DNA from: an uncultured Collinsella sp.
Lineage (GTDB): Bacteria; Actinomycetota; Coriobacteriia; Coriobacteriales; Coriobacteriaceae
Assembly (NCBI GenBank): GCA_902491895.1
Contig: CABUJH010000001.1
Location: 28,429 to 92,428, forward strand
DNA length: 64,000 bases
Direction of reading: 5' to 3'
Part shown: positions 37,247-45,640 of the stretch, one piece after another
Numbering within the stretch: the first letter of the stretch is position 1
How the letters are laid out: the number at the start of each line of letters is the position of its first letter
Program-made: the position numbers and the translations under genes
Notes under the pieces: generated by a model
What the model was told of the DNA's origin: nothing
Seen by the model: only the letters and a program-made list of their open reading frames with translations
The model's database searches: none

Positions 37247-38452
37247 ATGACCACCCCCGACAAAAAGACACTCGCCACGCTCACCAAGCTGTTCGAGGAG
37301 GAGTTTGGCCCCATCGGCGACCGCCAGGTGCTCTACGTGCACGCGCCCGGCCGCTCCGAGATCAGCGGCAACCACACTGACCACGAGGGTGGCCACGTTA
37401 TCGCCGGCTCGCTCGATGTCGCCGTCGACGGCATCGCCGTGGCAACCGATTCCAACAAGGTTCGCGTAGCCGACGAGGGCTATCCCACGTTTGAAATCGC
37501 GCTCGACACGCTAGACGTTCAGGAGTCCGAGAAGGGCACGTCCGCGAGCCTCGTCCGCGGCATGGCCCACGAAATCGCTGCTCTGGGCGTTGAGCCCCAG
37601 GGCTTCGACTTTGCCTTCACCTGCTCCGTCCCCTCGGGCGGCGGTCTTTCGAGCTCCGCTGCTGTCGAGGCGGCATACGGTCGCGCCATGGAGACGCTCT
37701 GGGACGCACCCGCCATCGAGCCCGTCGCGCTCGCCCAGATGAGCCAGCGCACCGAGAACAACTATTACGGCAAGCCCTGCGGTCTGATGGACCAGGCCGC
37801 CGTTTGCTTGGGCGGCCTCGCCTACATGGACTTTGAGGATCAGGCTCAGCCTAAAACCCAGAAGCTCGAGCTCAACTTTGAGGATCACGGTTATGCGCTC
37901 GTGCTCGTTAAGGTCGGTGCCGACCACGTGGCCGCCACCGACGACTACGCCGCCGTTCCGCGCGAGATGCTGGACGTCGCTGCCGAGTTTGGCAAGGCAC
38001 GCCTGTGCGAGGTAAACGTGGCGGACTTTGACGCCAAGCTCCCCGAGCTGCGCGCCAAGCTGGGCGACCGCGCCTGCCTGCGCGCCGTTCACTACTGGTA
38101 CGAAAACGGCCTGGTCGATAAGCGCTGGGCTGCCCTGAACGCCGGCGACATCGATCAGTTCCTGGTCCTGACGCGCGAGTCCGGCGCCAGCTCTGCCATG
38201 TACCTGCAGAATGTCGTTGCCAAGCTGGGCTCCGAGCAGCCTTCGATGTATGCCCTGGCACTGGCCGAGCACGTGCTCGACGGCCGTGGCGCCGTCCGTA
38301 TCCACGGTGGCGGCTTTGGTGGCACCATCCAGGCCTTCGTGCCGCTCGACCTGGTCGACACCTTTATCACCAAGATGAACGGCTGGCTGGGCGAGGGCTC
38401 TGCCCGCCACTACGCAATTTCTGACAAGGGGGCTTACGCGGCATGGCTGTAA
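37247..38452 (+). CDS. galK: Galactokinase
   Basis: 401-residue GHMP kinase that phosphorylates galactose at C1. APGRSEISGNHTDHEGG is the galactokinase signature (with Ser where most have Val/Ile, and Asn-His in place of Glu-His), SVPSGGGLSSSAAVEAAYG is the ATP loop and RIHGGGFGGTIQAF the C-terminal motif. AAAGGA lies about 6 nt before ATG 37247. Overlaps galT by 10 nt. The signature loop reads SGNHTDHEGG, as in several Gram-positive GalK forms. Confidence 0.95.
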   Translation: MTTPDKKTLATLTKLFEEEFGPIGDRQVLYVHAPGRSEISGNHTDHEGGHVIAGSLDVAVDGIAVATDSNKVRVADEGYPTFEIALDTLDVQESEKGTSASLVRGMAHEIAALGVEPQGFDFAFTCSVPSGGGLSSSAAVEAAYGRAMETLWDAPAIEPVALAQMSQRTENNYYGKPCGLMDQAAVCLGGLAYMDFEDQAQPKTQKLELNFEDHGYALVLVKVGADHVAATDDYAAVPREMLDVAAEFGKARLCEVNVADFDAKLPELRAKLGDRACLRAVHYWYENGLVDKRWAALNAGDIDQFLVLTRESGASSAMYLQNVVAKLGSEQPSMYALALAEHVLDGRGAVRIHGGGFGGTIQAFVPLDLVDTFITKMNGWLGEGSARHYAISDKGAYAAWL

Positions 38453-40071
38453 TGACTGACGTGCGCGAGGCCGCGCAGAACCTGATCGAGTACGCTATCC
38501 ACCGATCGATGATCGGCCAGGACGATCGCATCTGGGCGTATAACACCATTCTCGAGTGCATCGGTGCTACGGGCCCGGCGCTCGACATGGCCTGGGCGCT
38601 CCAGGTCGAGAAACTCTCGCTCTTGCACCCCGATACCCTGCCCAACTTTGACCTGGAGGGCACGCTTGCTGCGCTTGCCGAGGCTGCCGTTGCCAACGGC
38701 GCCGCCGAGGACACGGCGTCTGGCCGCGACCGCATTGCCATGCGCATTATGGGCGCGCTCATGCCGAGGCCTTCGGTTGTAAACGAGGAGTTCAACGGCC
38801 GCATGGGCGTCAACGAGCCCCGCGCCGCGACCGACTGGTTCTACGGTCTGTGCTGCGACGCCGGCTACGTGCGCCGCGCCGCCATCGCGCGCAACATCAA
38901 ATGGAGCACCCCCACCAACTGGGGCGACCTGGAGATCACCATCAACCTGTCCAAGCCTGAGAAGGACCCGCGCGATATCGCCGCGGCAGGTGCAGCTAAG
39001 AACACGGGCGAGAAGTATCCCGCCTGCCAGCTCTGCATCGAAAACGAGGGCTATCCCGGACGCTCCGCCGCAGCCGACGGCGGCGCTCACCCCGCCCGCC
39101 AGAATCTGCGCGTCATCCCCATCCAGCTCAACGGCGAGCGCTGGGGCTTCCAGTACAGCCCGTACGCGTACTTTAACGAGCACTGCATTGCCATGAGCTC
39201 CGAGCATCGTCCGATGCACGTCGACCGCAAGGGTCTGACCTGCCTGCTCGACTTTGTGGACCTGTTCCCGCATTACTTTATTGGCTCCAACGCCGACCTG
39301 CCCATCGTGGGCGGCTCGATTCTGTCGCACGACCACTTCCAGGGCGGCGCGCACGAGTTCCCCATGATGCATGCCGCCGAGGTCTCGCAGTTTAGCGTGC
39401 CCGGCTTTGACCAGGTCAGCGGTACCGTGTTACAGTGGCCGCTTTCGGTGCTGCGACTGCGCTCGCACGACCGCGCCCAGCTGCTCGACGCCGCCGAGAA
39501 GATCATCCTCGCCTGGCGCGAGTGGACCGATGAGTCGGTGGGCGTCATCGCGCACACAGCCGACGGCGTGGCGCACAACACCGTGACGCCCGTCATCCGC
39601 CGCGTCGACTCCCGCGGCAATGCCGGCGGCGAGATTTACGAGGCCTACCTGGCGCTTCGCTGCAACATCACGACCGACGAGCATCCGCTGGGCGTATTCC
39701 ACCCGCATGCCGAGTACCACCACATCAAGAAGGAGAACATCGGCCTGATCGAGGTCATGGGCCTGGCCATTCTTCCGCCGCGCTTGGTTCCCGAGCTCGG
39801 CGCTGTCCGCGAGCACTTGCTGGCGGCCAAGGCCGATGCCAGCTACGACCTTGCTGGCGCGCTCGAGGGCGACGACCTTTGCCGCAGCCACGCCGCATGG
39901 GCCAAGGACGTCTTTGCCCGCCGCGCCGACGAGCTTACGGCCGACAACGCCATCGACATCCTGCACGAAGAGGTCGGCGTGGTGTTTGGCCACGTGCTCG
40001 ACAACGCCGGCGTCTTTAAGTGGGACGAAGCCGGCCGCGCCGCCCAACAGCGCTTTATCGACTCGTTGTAA
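38443..40071 (+). CDS. galT: Galactose-1-phosphate uridylyltransferase, class II
   Basis: 542 residues, the long Gram-positive GalT form unrelated in length to the E. coli 348-residue enzyme. SILSHDHFQGGAHEFPM and HPHAEYHHIKKENIGLIEVMGLAILPPRL are family motifs. Transfers UMP from UDP-glucose to galactose-1-phosphate. Start ATG 38443 lies inside the end of galK; ATG 38452 is an alternative. No galE is in the window. Confidence 0.94.
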   Translation: MAVMTDVREAAQNLIEYAIHRSMIGQDDRIWAYNTILECIGATGPALDMAWALQVEKLSLLHPDTLPNFDLEGTLAALAEAAVANGAAEDTASGRDRIAMRIMGALMPRPSVVNEEFNGRMGVNEPRAATDWFYGLCCDAGYVRRAAIARNIKWSTPTNWGDLEITINLSKPEKDPRDIAAAGAAKNTGEKYPACQLCIENEGYPGRSAAADGGAHPARQNLRVIPIQLNGERWGFQYSPYAYFNEHCIAMSSEHRPMHVDRKGLTCLLDFVDLFPHYFIGSNADLPIVGGSILSHDHFQGGAHEFPMMHAAEVSQFSVPGFDQVSGTVLQWPLSVLRLRSHDRAQLLDAAEKIILAWREWTDESVGVIAHTADGVAHNTVTPVIRRVDSRGNAGGEIYEAYLALRCNITTDEHPLGVFHPHAEYHHIKKENIGLIEVMGLAILPPRLVPELGAVREHLLAAKADASYDLAGALEGDDLCRSHAAWAKDVFARRADELTADNAIDILHEEVGVVFGHVLDNAGVFKWDEAGRAAQQRFIDSL

Positions 40072-40104
40072 TGATCCCTTGGGGACGGAGGAAAACGGAT
40101 CATT
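40070..40104. repeat. Small palindrome at the galT stop
   Basis: AATGATCC (40070-40077) pairs with GGATCATT (40097-40104); the loop contains GGGGACGGAGGAAAAC. Overlaps the galT stop codon. Confidence 0.5.
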
Positions 40105-40117
40105 TCGTCTTCAAGAC

Positions 40118-40158
40118 AACGGCGCCCGCCGGCAACATCGCCGGCGGGCGCCGTTTTT
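40118..40158 (+). terminator. Terminator of galKT
   Basis: Sixteen-bp GC-rich arms 40118-40133 and 40140-40155 followed by TTTTTGAG. Confidence 0.92.
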
Positions 40159-40162
40159 GAGT

Positions 40163-40233
40163 GTAGTCATTGGGGTCATTCTTAAGGGGCGTTCTTAAAC
40201 GACTAGTCATTAAAGAGCGTCCCCAATGACTAC
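40163..40233. repeat. Nested palindrome after the galKT terminator
   Basis: Outer arms GTAGTCATTGGGG (40163-40175) and CCCCAATGACTAC (40221-40233), with an imperfect 14-bp inner stem (about 40190-40203 and 40206-40219). The 14-mer GTCCCCAATGACTA recurs at 44923-44936. Confidence 0.65.
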
Positions 40234-40274
40234 TTGCGACCAAGGCAACGCCGGTGTCTTGGCAACGACAGCGA

Positions 40275-40413
40275 AAACGCCCCTAAGCGAGCAAGGTGAC
40301 GTGAAAGAGGAGGGCATTGACCTTTTGGTCATGCCCGACGATTGAACGTCAGATTGCCGCTTAGGGGCGTTTGCGGCGTCGCGCCGTTACGCGGTTTGGT
40401 AAAACCGCGTAAC
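40275..40413 (-). repeat. Family B nested-palindrome element, copy B2
   Basis: Minus-strand reading begins 1 nt after the lacC stop. Hairpin I GTTACGCGGTTT-TACC-AAACCGCGTAAC (40413-40386); outer stem AAACGCCCCTAAGCG (40372-40358) with its complement (40289-40275); box 1 CAATCTGACGTTCAA (40356-40342); inner stem GGGCATGACC / GGTCAATGCCC (40336-40312); box 2 TTTCACGTCACCTTG (40306-40292). Confidence 0.82.
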
Positions 40414-40414
40414 C

Positions 40415-41350
40415 CTACAGTTCAGTCACGACAACACTGTTGTAGATCTCGTCCCAGCGATCCATGACCAGGTGGCCGGTCTTGGGATCCATGGCGTTGA
40501 GCTTGCCGCAGGTATTGGCGGTCTTGAGCACCGTGACGTCGTCGGCACCAGCAGCAATGGCATGCGCAAAGCCTGCGATGGTCGAGTCACCGGAACCCGT
40601 CGCGTTCACAGCCGCAATCGCGGGCGTCTTGGCGCGGAACGCGCGACCCTCATGGAAGCCCACCGAACCGGCAGCGCCCATCGAAACGACAACCCAGGGA
40701 ATACCGGCAAAGCGGCCATCGGCGACAAGCGCCTCGCGCAGGGCATCGACATCATCGGTCGTAAAGGACGTATCCAGCAGGCCGTTAATCTCGGTCAGGT
40801 TGGGCTTTACGAGCTCAGGCTTAGCGTCGGACTCAAGCGCGGCCTCCAGCGATGCACCCGAGGTGTCGAGCAGCACCTTGGCGCCCGCCTCCTCGGCGAT
40901 CTTGACGAGCTCGGCATAGTAGCCGGCATCGACACCACGCGGCAGCGAGCCCGAAAGCGTCACAACGTCCGCCTTTGCTGCAAGCTCGGCGAATTTGGCC
41001 GTAAAGGCCTCGAGCTCGGCCGGGGCGATCTGCGGGCCGCTCTCCAAAAGCTCGGTCTGATTGCCCTCGTGCAGGATATTCAGGCAAATGCGCGTCTCAC
41101 CGGCGATGGGCACAAAGTCGTTCTTGACGCCATCGGCATCCATAAGCTCAGCCATATAGGCACCCATGTGGCCGCCGAGCAGACCGGTCGCGAGCACGTC
41201 GTCGCCCAGCTGCAGCAGCACACGGCTCACGTTGAGGCCCTTACCGCCAGCAGTCTTTTCGGGCGTCACACGGTTCACGTCGTCGATGATCAACTTGTCG
41301 AGCTGATAGCGCGTATCAATCGACGGGTTCATGGTAACGGTCAGAATCAT
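40415..41350 (-). CDS. lacC: Tagatose-6-phosphate kinase (PfkB family)
   Basis: 311 residues. MILTVTMNPSIDTRYQLD, GGKGLNVSRVLLQLG and the C-terminal ATNATGSGDSTIAGF-like anion hole (AVNATGSGDSTIAG, catalytic Asp) are PfkB motifs shared by LacC and 1-phosphofructokinase. lacX, lacB and lacA upstream favour LacC. CAGGAG lies 6 nt before ATG 41350. Produces tagatose-1,6-bisphosphate for the aldolase. Confidence 0.88.
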   Translation of the reverse strand: MILTVTMNPSIDTRYQLDKLIIDDVNRVTPEKTAGGKGLNVSRVLLQLGDDVLATGLLGGHMGAYMAELMDADGVKNDFVPIAGETRICLNILHEGNQTELLESGPQIAPAELEAFTAKFAELAAKADVVTLSGSLPRGVDAGYYAELVKIAEEAGAKVLLDTSGASLEAALESDAKPELVKPNLTEINGLLDTSFTTDDVDALREALVADGRFAGIPWVVVSMGAAGSVGFHEGRAFRAKTPAIAAVNATGSGDSTIAGFAHAIAAGADDVTVLKTANTCGKLNAMDPKTGHLVMDRWDEIYNSVVVTEL

Positions 41351-41406
41351 ATTGAACTCCTGTTTCCGGGGCACGACACGCGCGGCCCCAAACATACGAT
41401 AGCTCG

Positions 41407-42288
41407 TTAAAGAATCTCGATCTCAAAGCCGCGGGTAACGGTCTCCCCCGGCTTGGCCACCAGGCAGCCACGCTTGTGCTCCAGAATATCGTCCTCGTCG
41501 GAGCAGGTGGACAGGCCGCCCCACGGTTCCACGGCCACAAAGTCGCCCTCGGGCTTGCTCCACACAATCAGGTACGGCATATCGGGGAACGTCAGGCGCA
41601 CGCCCTTGTCCTCGGTCTTCTTGGTCAGCGTAACCACGCGGCTCTCGAGCACGTCGAAGATGGTCTCCGCGAAGTCAAAGAGTTCATGGGTAAGCGGCAG
41701 GTTCTGGCCGATCATGGGGTTCTTGCTGCGATGCTCAACATCAATCAGGCCCGTCGAGGGAACGGCAGTACAGAGCTCGGTGGCCTCACGCTGCTCAAAA
41801 CGAAGCTCATAATCGTCATAGGACTCGCCCTCGTCGAGCGGGCACTTAAAGCCGGGGTGACCGCCCACAAAGAACGGCATGTCCTCGGTGCCCTCATTGG
41901 TCACCTCGTACGACACGGCTACCTTTTCCGAATCGATCGTGTAACGAGCAACGATCTTAAACGGATACGGGTACTGCTCGAGCAACTCGGCATGGTCGGC
42001 AGAGCTTAGGCTCAGCGCGACCATGTTGTCGCCCTGCTCCTCGAGCTTCCACTCCTGTTTGCGAGCAAAGCCGTGACGGGCAAGCTTGACCTCGCGGCCA
42101 CCCATGGTCATTGCGTGACCATCTCGAAGGCCGCCGCAGATCGGGAAACAAATGGGTGCCTGGCCCGACCACACCGCCGGGTCGCCCTGCCACAGGTACT
42201 CACGGCCGTTGGCCGCAATAGAAGTGAACGATCCGCCAGCCGTGCTCAACGCAATGCGGACAGAGCCGTTATCAAGAACAAACTCCAT
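41407..42288 (-). CDS. lacX: LacX-like aldose 1-epimerase
   Basis: 293 residues, galactose-mutarotase-like beta-sandwich (LWQGDPAVWSGQAPICFPICGGLRDG, ARHGFARKQEW, FVGGHPGFKCPL, EPWGGLSTCSDE). Members lie in lac operons of streptococci and lactococci; the role is probably anomer interconversion of a sugar or sugar phosphate. ATG 42288 with GGAG 9 nt upstream is preferred to GTG 42306. Lies between lacC and lacB on the same strand. Confidence 0.85.
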   Translation of the reverse strand: MEFVLDNGSVRIALSTAGGSFTSIAANGREYLWQGDPAVWSGQAPICFPICGGLRDGHAMTMGGREVKLARHGFARKQEWKLEEQGDNMVALSLSSADHAELLEQYPYPFKIVARYTIDSEKVAVSYEVTNEGTEDMPFFVGGHPGFKCPLDEGESYDDYELRFEQREATELCTAVPSTGLIDVEHRSKNPMIGQNLPLTHELFDFAETIFDVLESRVVTLTKKTEDKGVRLTFPDMPYLIVWSKPEGDFVAVEPWGGLSTCSDEDDILEHKRGCLVAKPGETVTRGFEIEIL

Positions 42289-42491
42289 GGGAATCTTCTC
42301 CTTCACATATCATCTCGCACGATCCATTGTGAACGTCGTGCCTTTAGCAGAAAGGTAATGAGGCAGCGCCGCAAACAAAAGAACAATGCACGTCCAGCCC
42401 GCTGGGCCAATTGGGCTGATAGCAAACCGGCCCGCGCCCCATCACAGAAACGCGAGCCGTCAACGGACTAGTTAATTACGCCGGATACCCG

Positions 42492-43016
42492 CTAATCGTG
42501 GTATTCGCCGCGGTCCCACTTCTCGAGGAACTCGTCAAAGAAGTGCGGGTCGGCCTGAGCCTCGGCGTCGGCCTTATTGCAGGCATCGATCTTGGCGATC
42601 AGGGCATCGTGCTCGGGAGTCTTCTCGTAGGGCTCCTCCAGGAAGGCAAGCATGATATCGGCCATCAGGAACTCGCCGGTGATCTTGCCGCCAAAGCCCA
42701 CGATGTTGGCGTTGAGCTCGCGACGGGCATACAGGGCAGAGGTCATGTCGCGAACCAGGGCGCAGCGGGCGCCGGGAACCTTGTTGACGGCGTTGGTGAT
42801 GCCGATGCCGGTGCCGCACAGGGCCACGCCAAAGTCGGCCTTGCCGCTGGCAACAGCCTCGCCCACGGCCTTACCGTAGATGGGATAGTGCGTACGGGTG
42901 TGGCTGTAGGTGCCGCAGTCGAGCACCTTATAGCCAGCCTGTTCCAGGCGGTCGGCCAGATAGATCTTCTCGTCCGTAACGATATGGTCGCAACCGATTG
43001 CGATGGTCTTCTTCAT
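42492..43016 (-). CDS. lacB: Galactose-6-phosphate isomerase, LacB subunit
   Basis: 174 residues, RpiB/LacA/LacB family. [13 protein letters not shown] is the N-terminal phosphate loop and [16 protein letters not shown] contains the catalytic cysteine. Converts galactose-6-phosphate to tagatose-6-phosphate together with LacA. AAAGGA lies 10 nt before the ATG. Separated from lacA by 63 bp. RpiB is an alternative annotation, but the length (RpiB about 145-150) and the neighbours favour LacB. Confidence 0.9.
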   Translation of the reverse strand: MKKTIAIGCDHIVTDEKIYLADRLEQAGYKVLDCGTYSHTRTHYPIYGKAVGEAVASGKADFGVALCGTGIGITNAVNKVPGARCALVRDMTSALYARRELNANIVGFGGKITGEFLMADIMLAFLEEPYEKTPEHDALIAKIDACNKADAEAQADPHFFDEFLEKWDRGEYHD

Positions 43017-43079
43017 CAGAACGTCCTTTCGTCTGAATTCACAAGTTGAGGTAGAAGTTCGAGTTCTCGGTGGCTCTCG

Positions 43080-43508
43080 TTAGGCCATCTTGTTGAGCAT
43101 GTCGACACGGATCTGGTGACGGCCGCCGGCGTACTGGGCGCGCAGGAACTCGCGGGCGATCTTCTTGGCAACCTCGGTGCCCACAACGCCCGGGCCCATG
43201 GTGACCATGCGCGAGCCGTTGTGCTCGCGGGTCATGTAGGCGGAACGCTCGTCGGAAATGTTGGCGACGACCATGCCCTTAATCTTGACGGCGGCCATAT
43301 AGGAGCCGACGCCGTACTTATCGAATGCGAAGCCCTGGGAATCCTTGTGCTCCAGCAGGTCCTTGGCAACGGCGGTCGCGGAATCGACAAAGTCCGCGGC
43401 AGGGGTCTCGGAATAGTCGACGACCTCGTGACCGTCGGCGATGAGCATCTCCTTGATGGACTCCTTCATCGACATACCGTCGGCATCGGAAGCGATTACA
43501 ACCCTCAT
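43080..43508 (-). CDS. lacA: Galactose-6-phosphate isomerase, LacA subunit
   Basis: 142 residues of the RpiB/LacAB fold. It lacks the CGTGIG cysteine of LacB (FDKYGVGSYMAA in its place), as expected for LacA, which completes the active site of the LacA-LacB hetero-oligomer. SD AAGGAGG lies 5 nt before ATG 43508. First gene of the lacA-lacB-lacX-lacC set; its promoter region contains a shared CATTCGAACA site. Confidence 0.9.
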   Translation of the reverse strand: MRVVIASDADGMSMKESIKEMLIADGHEVVDYSETPAADFVDSATAVAKDLLEHKDSQGFAFDKYGVGSYMAAVKIKGMVVANISDERSAYMTREHNGSRMVTMGPGVVGTEVAKKIAREFLRAQYAGGRHQIRVDMLNKMA

Positions 43509-43622
43509 GACATCCTCCTTGAGAGATACGCAGGTGCGTAGTTTCTGTTTGGAAGTGTTGAATCGCGTTCAGATCCGGGCATCTGAATGTGCGGTTCTTC
43601 ACTGTTCATGTTTATTTGAACA

Positions 43623-43642
43623 CATTCGAACAGTAACTGCAA
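43623..43642 (-). promoter_or_regulatory. Putative LacR operator upstream of lacA
   Basis: CATTCGAACAGTAACTGCAA, nearly the same as sites at 45509 and 62534. A further palindrome TTTGTTC-TTTTTT-GAACAAA-like lies at about 43659-43678. Confidence 0.6.
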
Positions 43643-43748
43643 CAACTATTTGTTTATCTTTGTTCTTTTTTGAACAAATACCGTTCGCGGATGATTGCTG
43701 ACCGTCTGGACCCGGCGCGGACGTAGCGACCACGTGTTCAACAAACAA

Positions 43749-43781
43749 AAGGGCGGCCGAGAACGTGTCTCGGCCGCCCTT
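43749..43781 (-). terminator. Terminator of the membrane-protein gene
   Basis: Thirteen-bp arms 43749-43761 and 43769-43781, followed on the minus strand by TTTGTTTG. Confidence 0.85.
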
Positions 43782-43815
43782 CGGCGGTATTCCCCGGTAT
43801 ATACAGCTGTTTTAG

Positions 43816-44829
43816 CTACTCGGACTGCCCGCCCTTTTTGACGCGCTTGGACGGAGCGCTCAGAAAGCGACCCGTCAAATAGTTCGCCGGGCTGGAAATA
43901 TCAATCCCCAGCAGGGTGTGCCCCAGCCACAAAAACGCCGCGAGCACCAGCAATGGAATCACGCACGAGGTCACGATCATCACGATGACGCCTTCGATAA
44001 GGTCGGTCACCTGCTGCACGATCTCGTCGGTCATCTGCTTGGCACCACTGGTTACCGACGTGACCAGGCTCGAGGCACCGTCGGCAAGCTGCTCAAGCAC
44101 GTTCTTGGACTCTGTGGACTCGGTCTTTTTCTTGCTTGCTTTGGAGCTATCACTATTTGCCGTACCCGCAGCGTCGGCCGCCTTTTGCTCGGCCGCTTCG
44201 ATGCTCACTCGATACGTTTCGTCGACCTTCTGCGACACCCAAACGCTTGCAGGCACCAACGCCATGCCAATTATGGCGACCACCAGCACGCGAGTCGCCA
44301 CGCGGCGCAGGACGGCGCTCGTGCTCCAGCGCCCGTGAATGCCGAGCGACACCGCAAAGAGCACCAACGCAAACGGGATTAAGATGCCCAGGCCAACCGA
44401 CCACAAAATCGTGAGCAAATATTTCTCTAGGTATAGCACGGCAAGCACGATACCAAGGTTGCCTGAAAGCTGTGCGAGCTGCTCGGCAACCAGCGTTCCC
44501 GTATCACCCGGCAGCGCGGTAATGCCCGCAGACAGCGCCACGCACGAGGTCGTGAGCGCCAGTACGTTACCTTTCTTTTGATCGATGACCTCGATGGTGG
44601 AGTCCCAAGTTTTGGTATCGGCAAAATGCGGACGAGCTACAAAGCCCGACAGCAGCGCCAGTACCACGAGCGCAACGATAAAGCCAATCTGCAGCTTTTT
44701 GTTTGCGCACACGACATCGGACAGGCTGGGCTGCAGCTCTGTTACCGTCATGTGCTCGGTTATCTGGACAGGACGCCCATGAGCCATCTCGTGCGCGTCT
44801 CTTTTTTGTATTGACCCGTTATCCGGCAT
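43816..44829 (-). CDS. Multi-pass membrane protein of unknown function
   Basis: 337 residues, not recognised. About six hydrophobic segments: residues 46-66, 88-107, two within 118-165, 177-197 and 285-312. Between the fifth and sixth is a charged Ser/Lys/Ala stretch (about 205-245) and an amphipathic segment. The N-terminal 45 and C-terminal 20 residues are polar and probably cytoplasmic. GGAGG lies 7 nt before ATG 44829. It sits between lacA and the EIIA gene but on its own transcript (terminator 43749-43781), so a link to sugar uptake is only positional. Confidence 0.75.
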   Translation of the reverse strand: MPDNGSIQKRDAHEMAHGRPVQITEHMTVTELQPSLSDVVCANKKLQIGFIVALVVLALLSGFVARPHFADTKTWDSTIEVIDQKKGNVLALTTSCVALSAGITALPGDTGTLVAEQLAQLSGNLGIVLAVLYLEKYLLTILWSVGLGILIPFALVLFAVSLGIHGRWSTSAVLRRVATRVLVVAIIGMALVPASVWVSQKVDETYRVSIEAAEQKAADAAGTANSDSSKASKKKTESTESKNVLEQLADGASSLVTSVTSGAKQMTDEIVQQVTDLIEGVIVMIVTSCVIPLLVLAAFLWLGHTLLGIDISSPANYLTGRFLSAPSKRVKKGGQSE

Positions 44830-44946
44830 TTGGATACCTCCTCAGTCCGGCGTTTAATGCGAAAGAAAGTATACCCACCGAGCAAAAAACGAACGGGAAG
44901 ACGAACAGAGCGCACCAAGACTGTCCCCAATGACTATCTCCGGATG

Positions 44947-45013
44947 AGTTGCGGTGGAATAGGGATTGTTTTGCGCCCGTCGGCCCCTATTCAGTCCCTA
45001 TTTCACCGCAACT
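44947..45013. repeat. Inverted repeat between the membrane-protein gene and lacF
   Basis: Nineteen-bp arms AGTTGCGGTGGAATAGGGA (44947-44965) and complement (44995-45013, one mismatch). The 14-mer GTCCCCAATGACTA found in the 40163 palindrome lies just to its left at 44923-44936. Confidence 0.6.
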
Positions 45014-45026
45014 TGGAGGAGGACAG

Positions 45027-45060
45027 AAAAAGCTCTGCCGCGGGTAGCGGCAGAGCTTTT
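45027..45060 (-). terminator. Terminator after lacF
   Basis: Hairpin AAAGCTCTGCCGC / GCGGCAGAGCTTT with a GGGTA loop; A/T tracts on both sides allow use on either strand. Lies 28 nt past the lacF stop. Confidence 0.85.
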
Positions 45061-45087
45061 GGAAGGGGACTTGATTGTGCGGACTCG

Positions 45088-45426
45088 TTAGGCGAGCTTG
45101 GCCTCGAGCTCGGCGATGCGCTTGTAAGCATCGATGGTAAAGCGGGCCTGCTTCTCCAGAATCATAGTGGTCATGAGAGTGTCCTGAGCGTGAGCCATGA
45201 TGAAGGTCATCTCCATCTCGCCACCGCCGGCCTCCTGCGAAAGCAGCTTGGTCTGCGTGTCGTGGGCACCGATGAGCGCATCGCTGGCATCCTTGTGCAG
45301 CTGTTCGGCCTTCTCAAAGTCACCCTCGCGAGCAGCATCGAGCGCTGCAAGCAGATCGGTCTGGGCGTCACCTGCATATGCGACAATCTCGAATCCAACC
45401 ATCGAGATTTCTTCTTTGGTTGCCAT
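45088..45426 (-). CDS. lacF: PTS EIIA, lactose/cellobiose family
   Basis: 112 residues, all-helical trimeric EIIA-Lac type. H79 in MAHAQDTLMT is the residue phosphorylated by HPr; the helix with EQLHKDASDALIGAHDTQT is also conserved. AAAGGA lies 8 nt before the ATG. It is the only lactose-type EIIA in the window and must serve the three EIICB proteins at 47003, 53535 and 56754, unless others lie elsewhere. A putative LacR site is 83-102 bp upstream. Confidence 0.93.
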   Translation of the reverse strand: MATKEEISMVGFEIVAYAGDAQTDLLAALDAAREGDFEKAEQLHKDASDALIGAHDTQTKLLSQEAGGGEMEMTFIMAHAQDTLMTTMILEKQARFTIDAYKRIAELEAKLA

Positions 45427-45508
45427 ATTGCGTTCCTTTCACATATGAACCAATGGAGAGCATCGCGTCCGGGCATACGCGCTGCGTTGTGTATGACAGA
45501 AACAATAA

Positions 45509-45528
45509 CATTCAAACAAAAAAGAACA
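45509..45528 (-). promoter_or_regulatory. Putative LacR operator upstream of lacF
   Basis: CATTCAAACAAAAAAGAACA. Same CATTCAAACA-N5-GAACA layout as the site at 62534. Confidence 0.6.
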
Positions 45529-45640
45529 GCGTAAAACGTAATTTCGAGCTATGAACGGTCACTTTTCGTCCGTGAACGGTTTTTAAACCAATCTGAACAA
45601 TATCGAACACAATTAGCGGAAACCCAAACAGACCCGCGCC

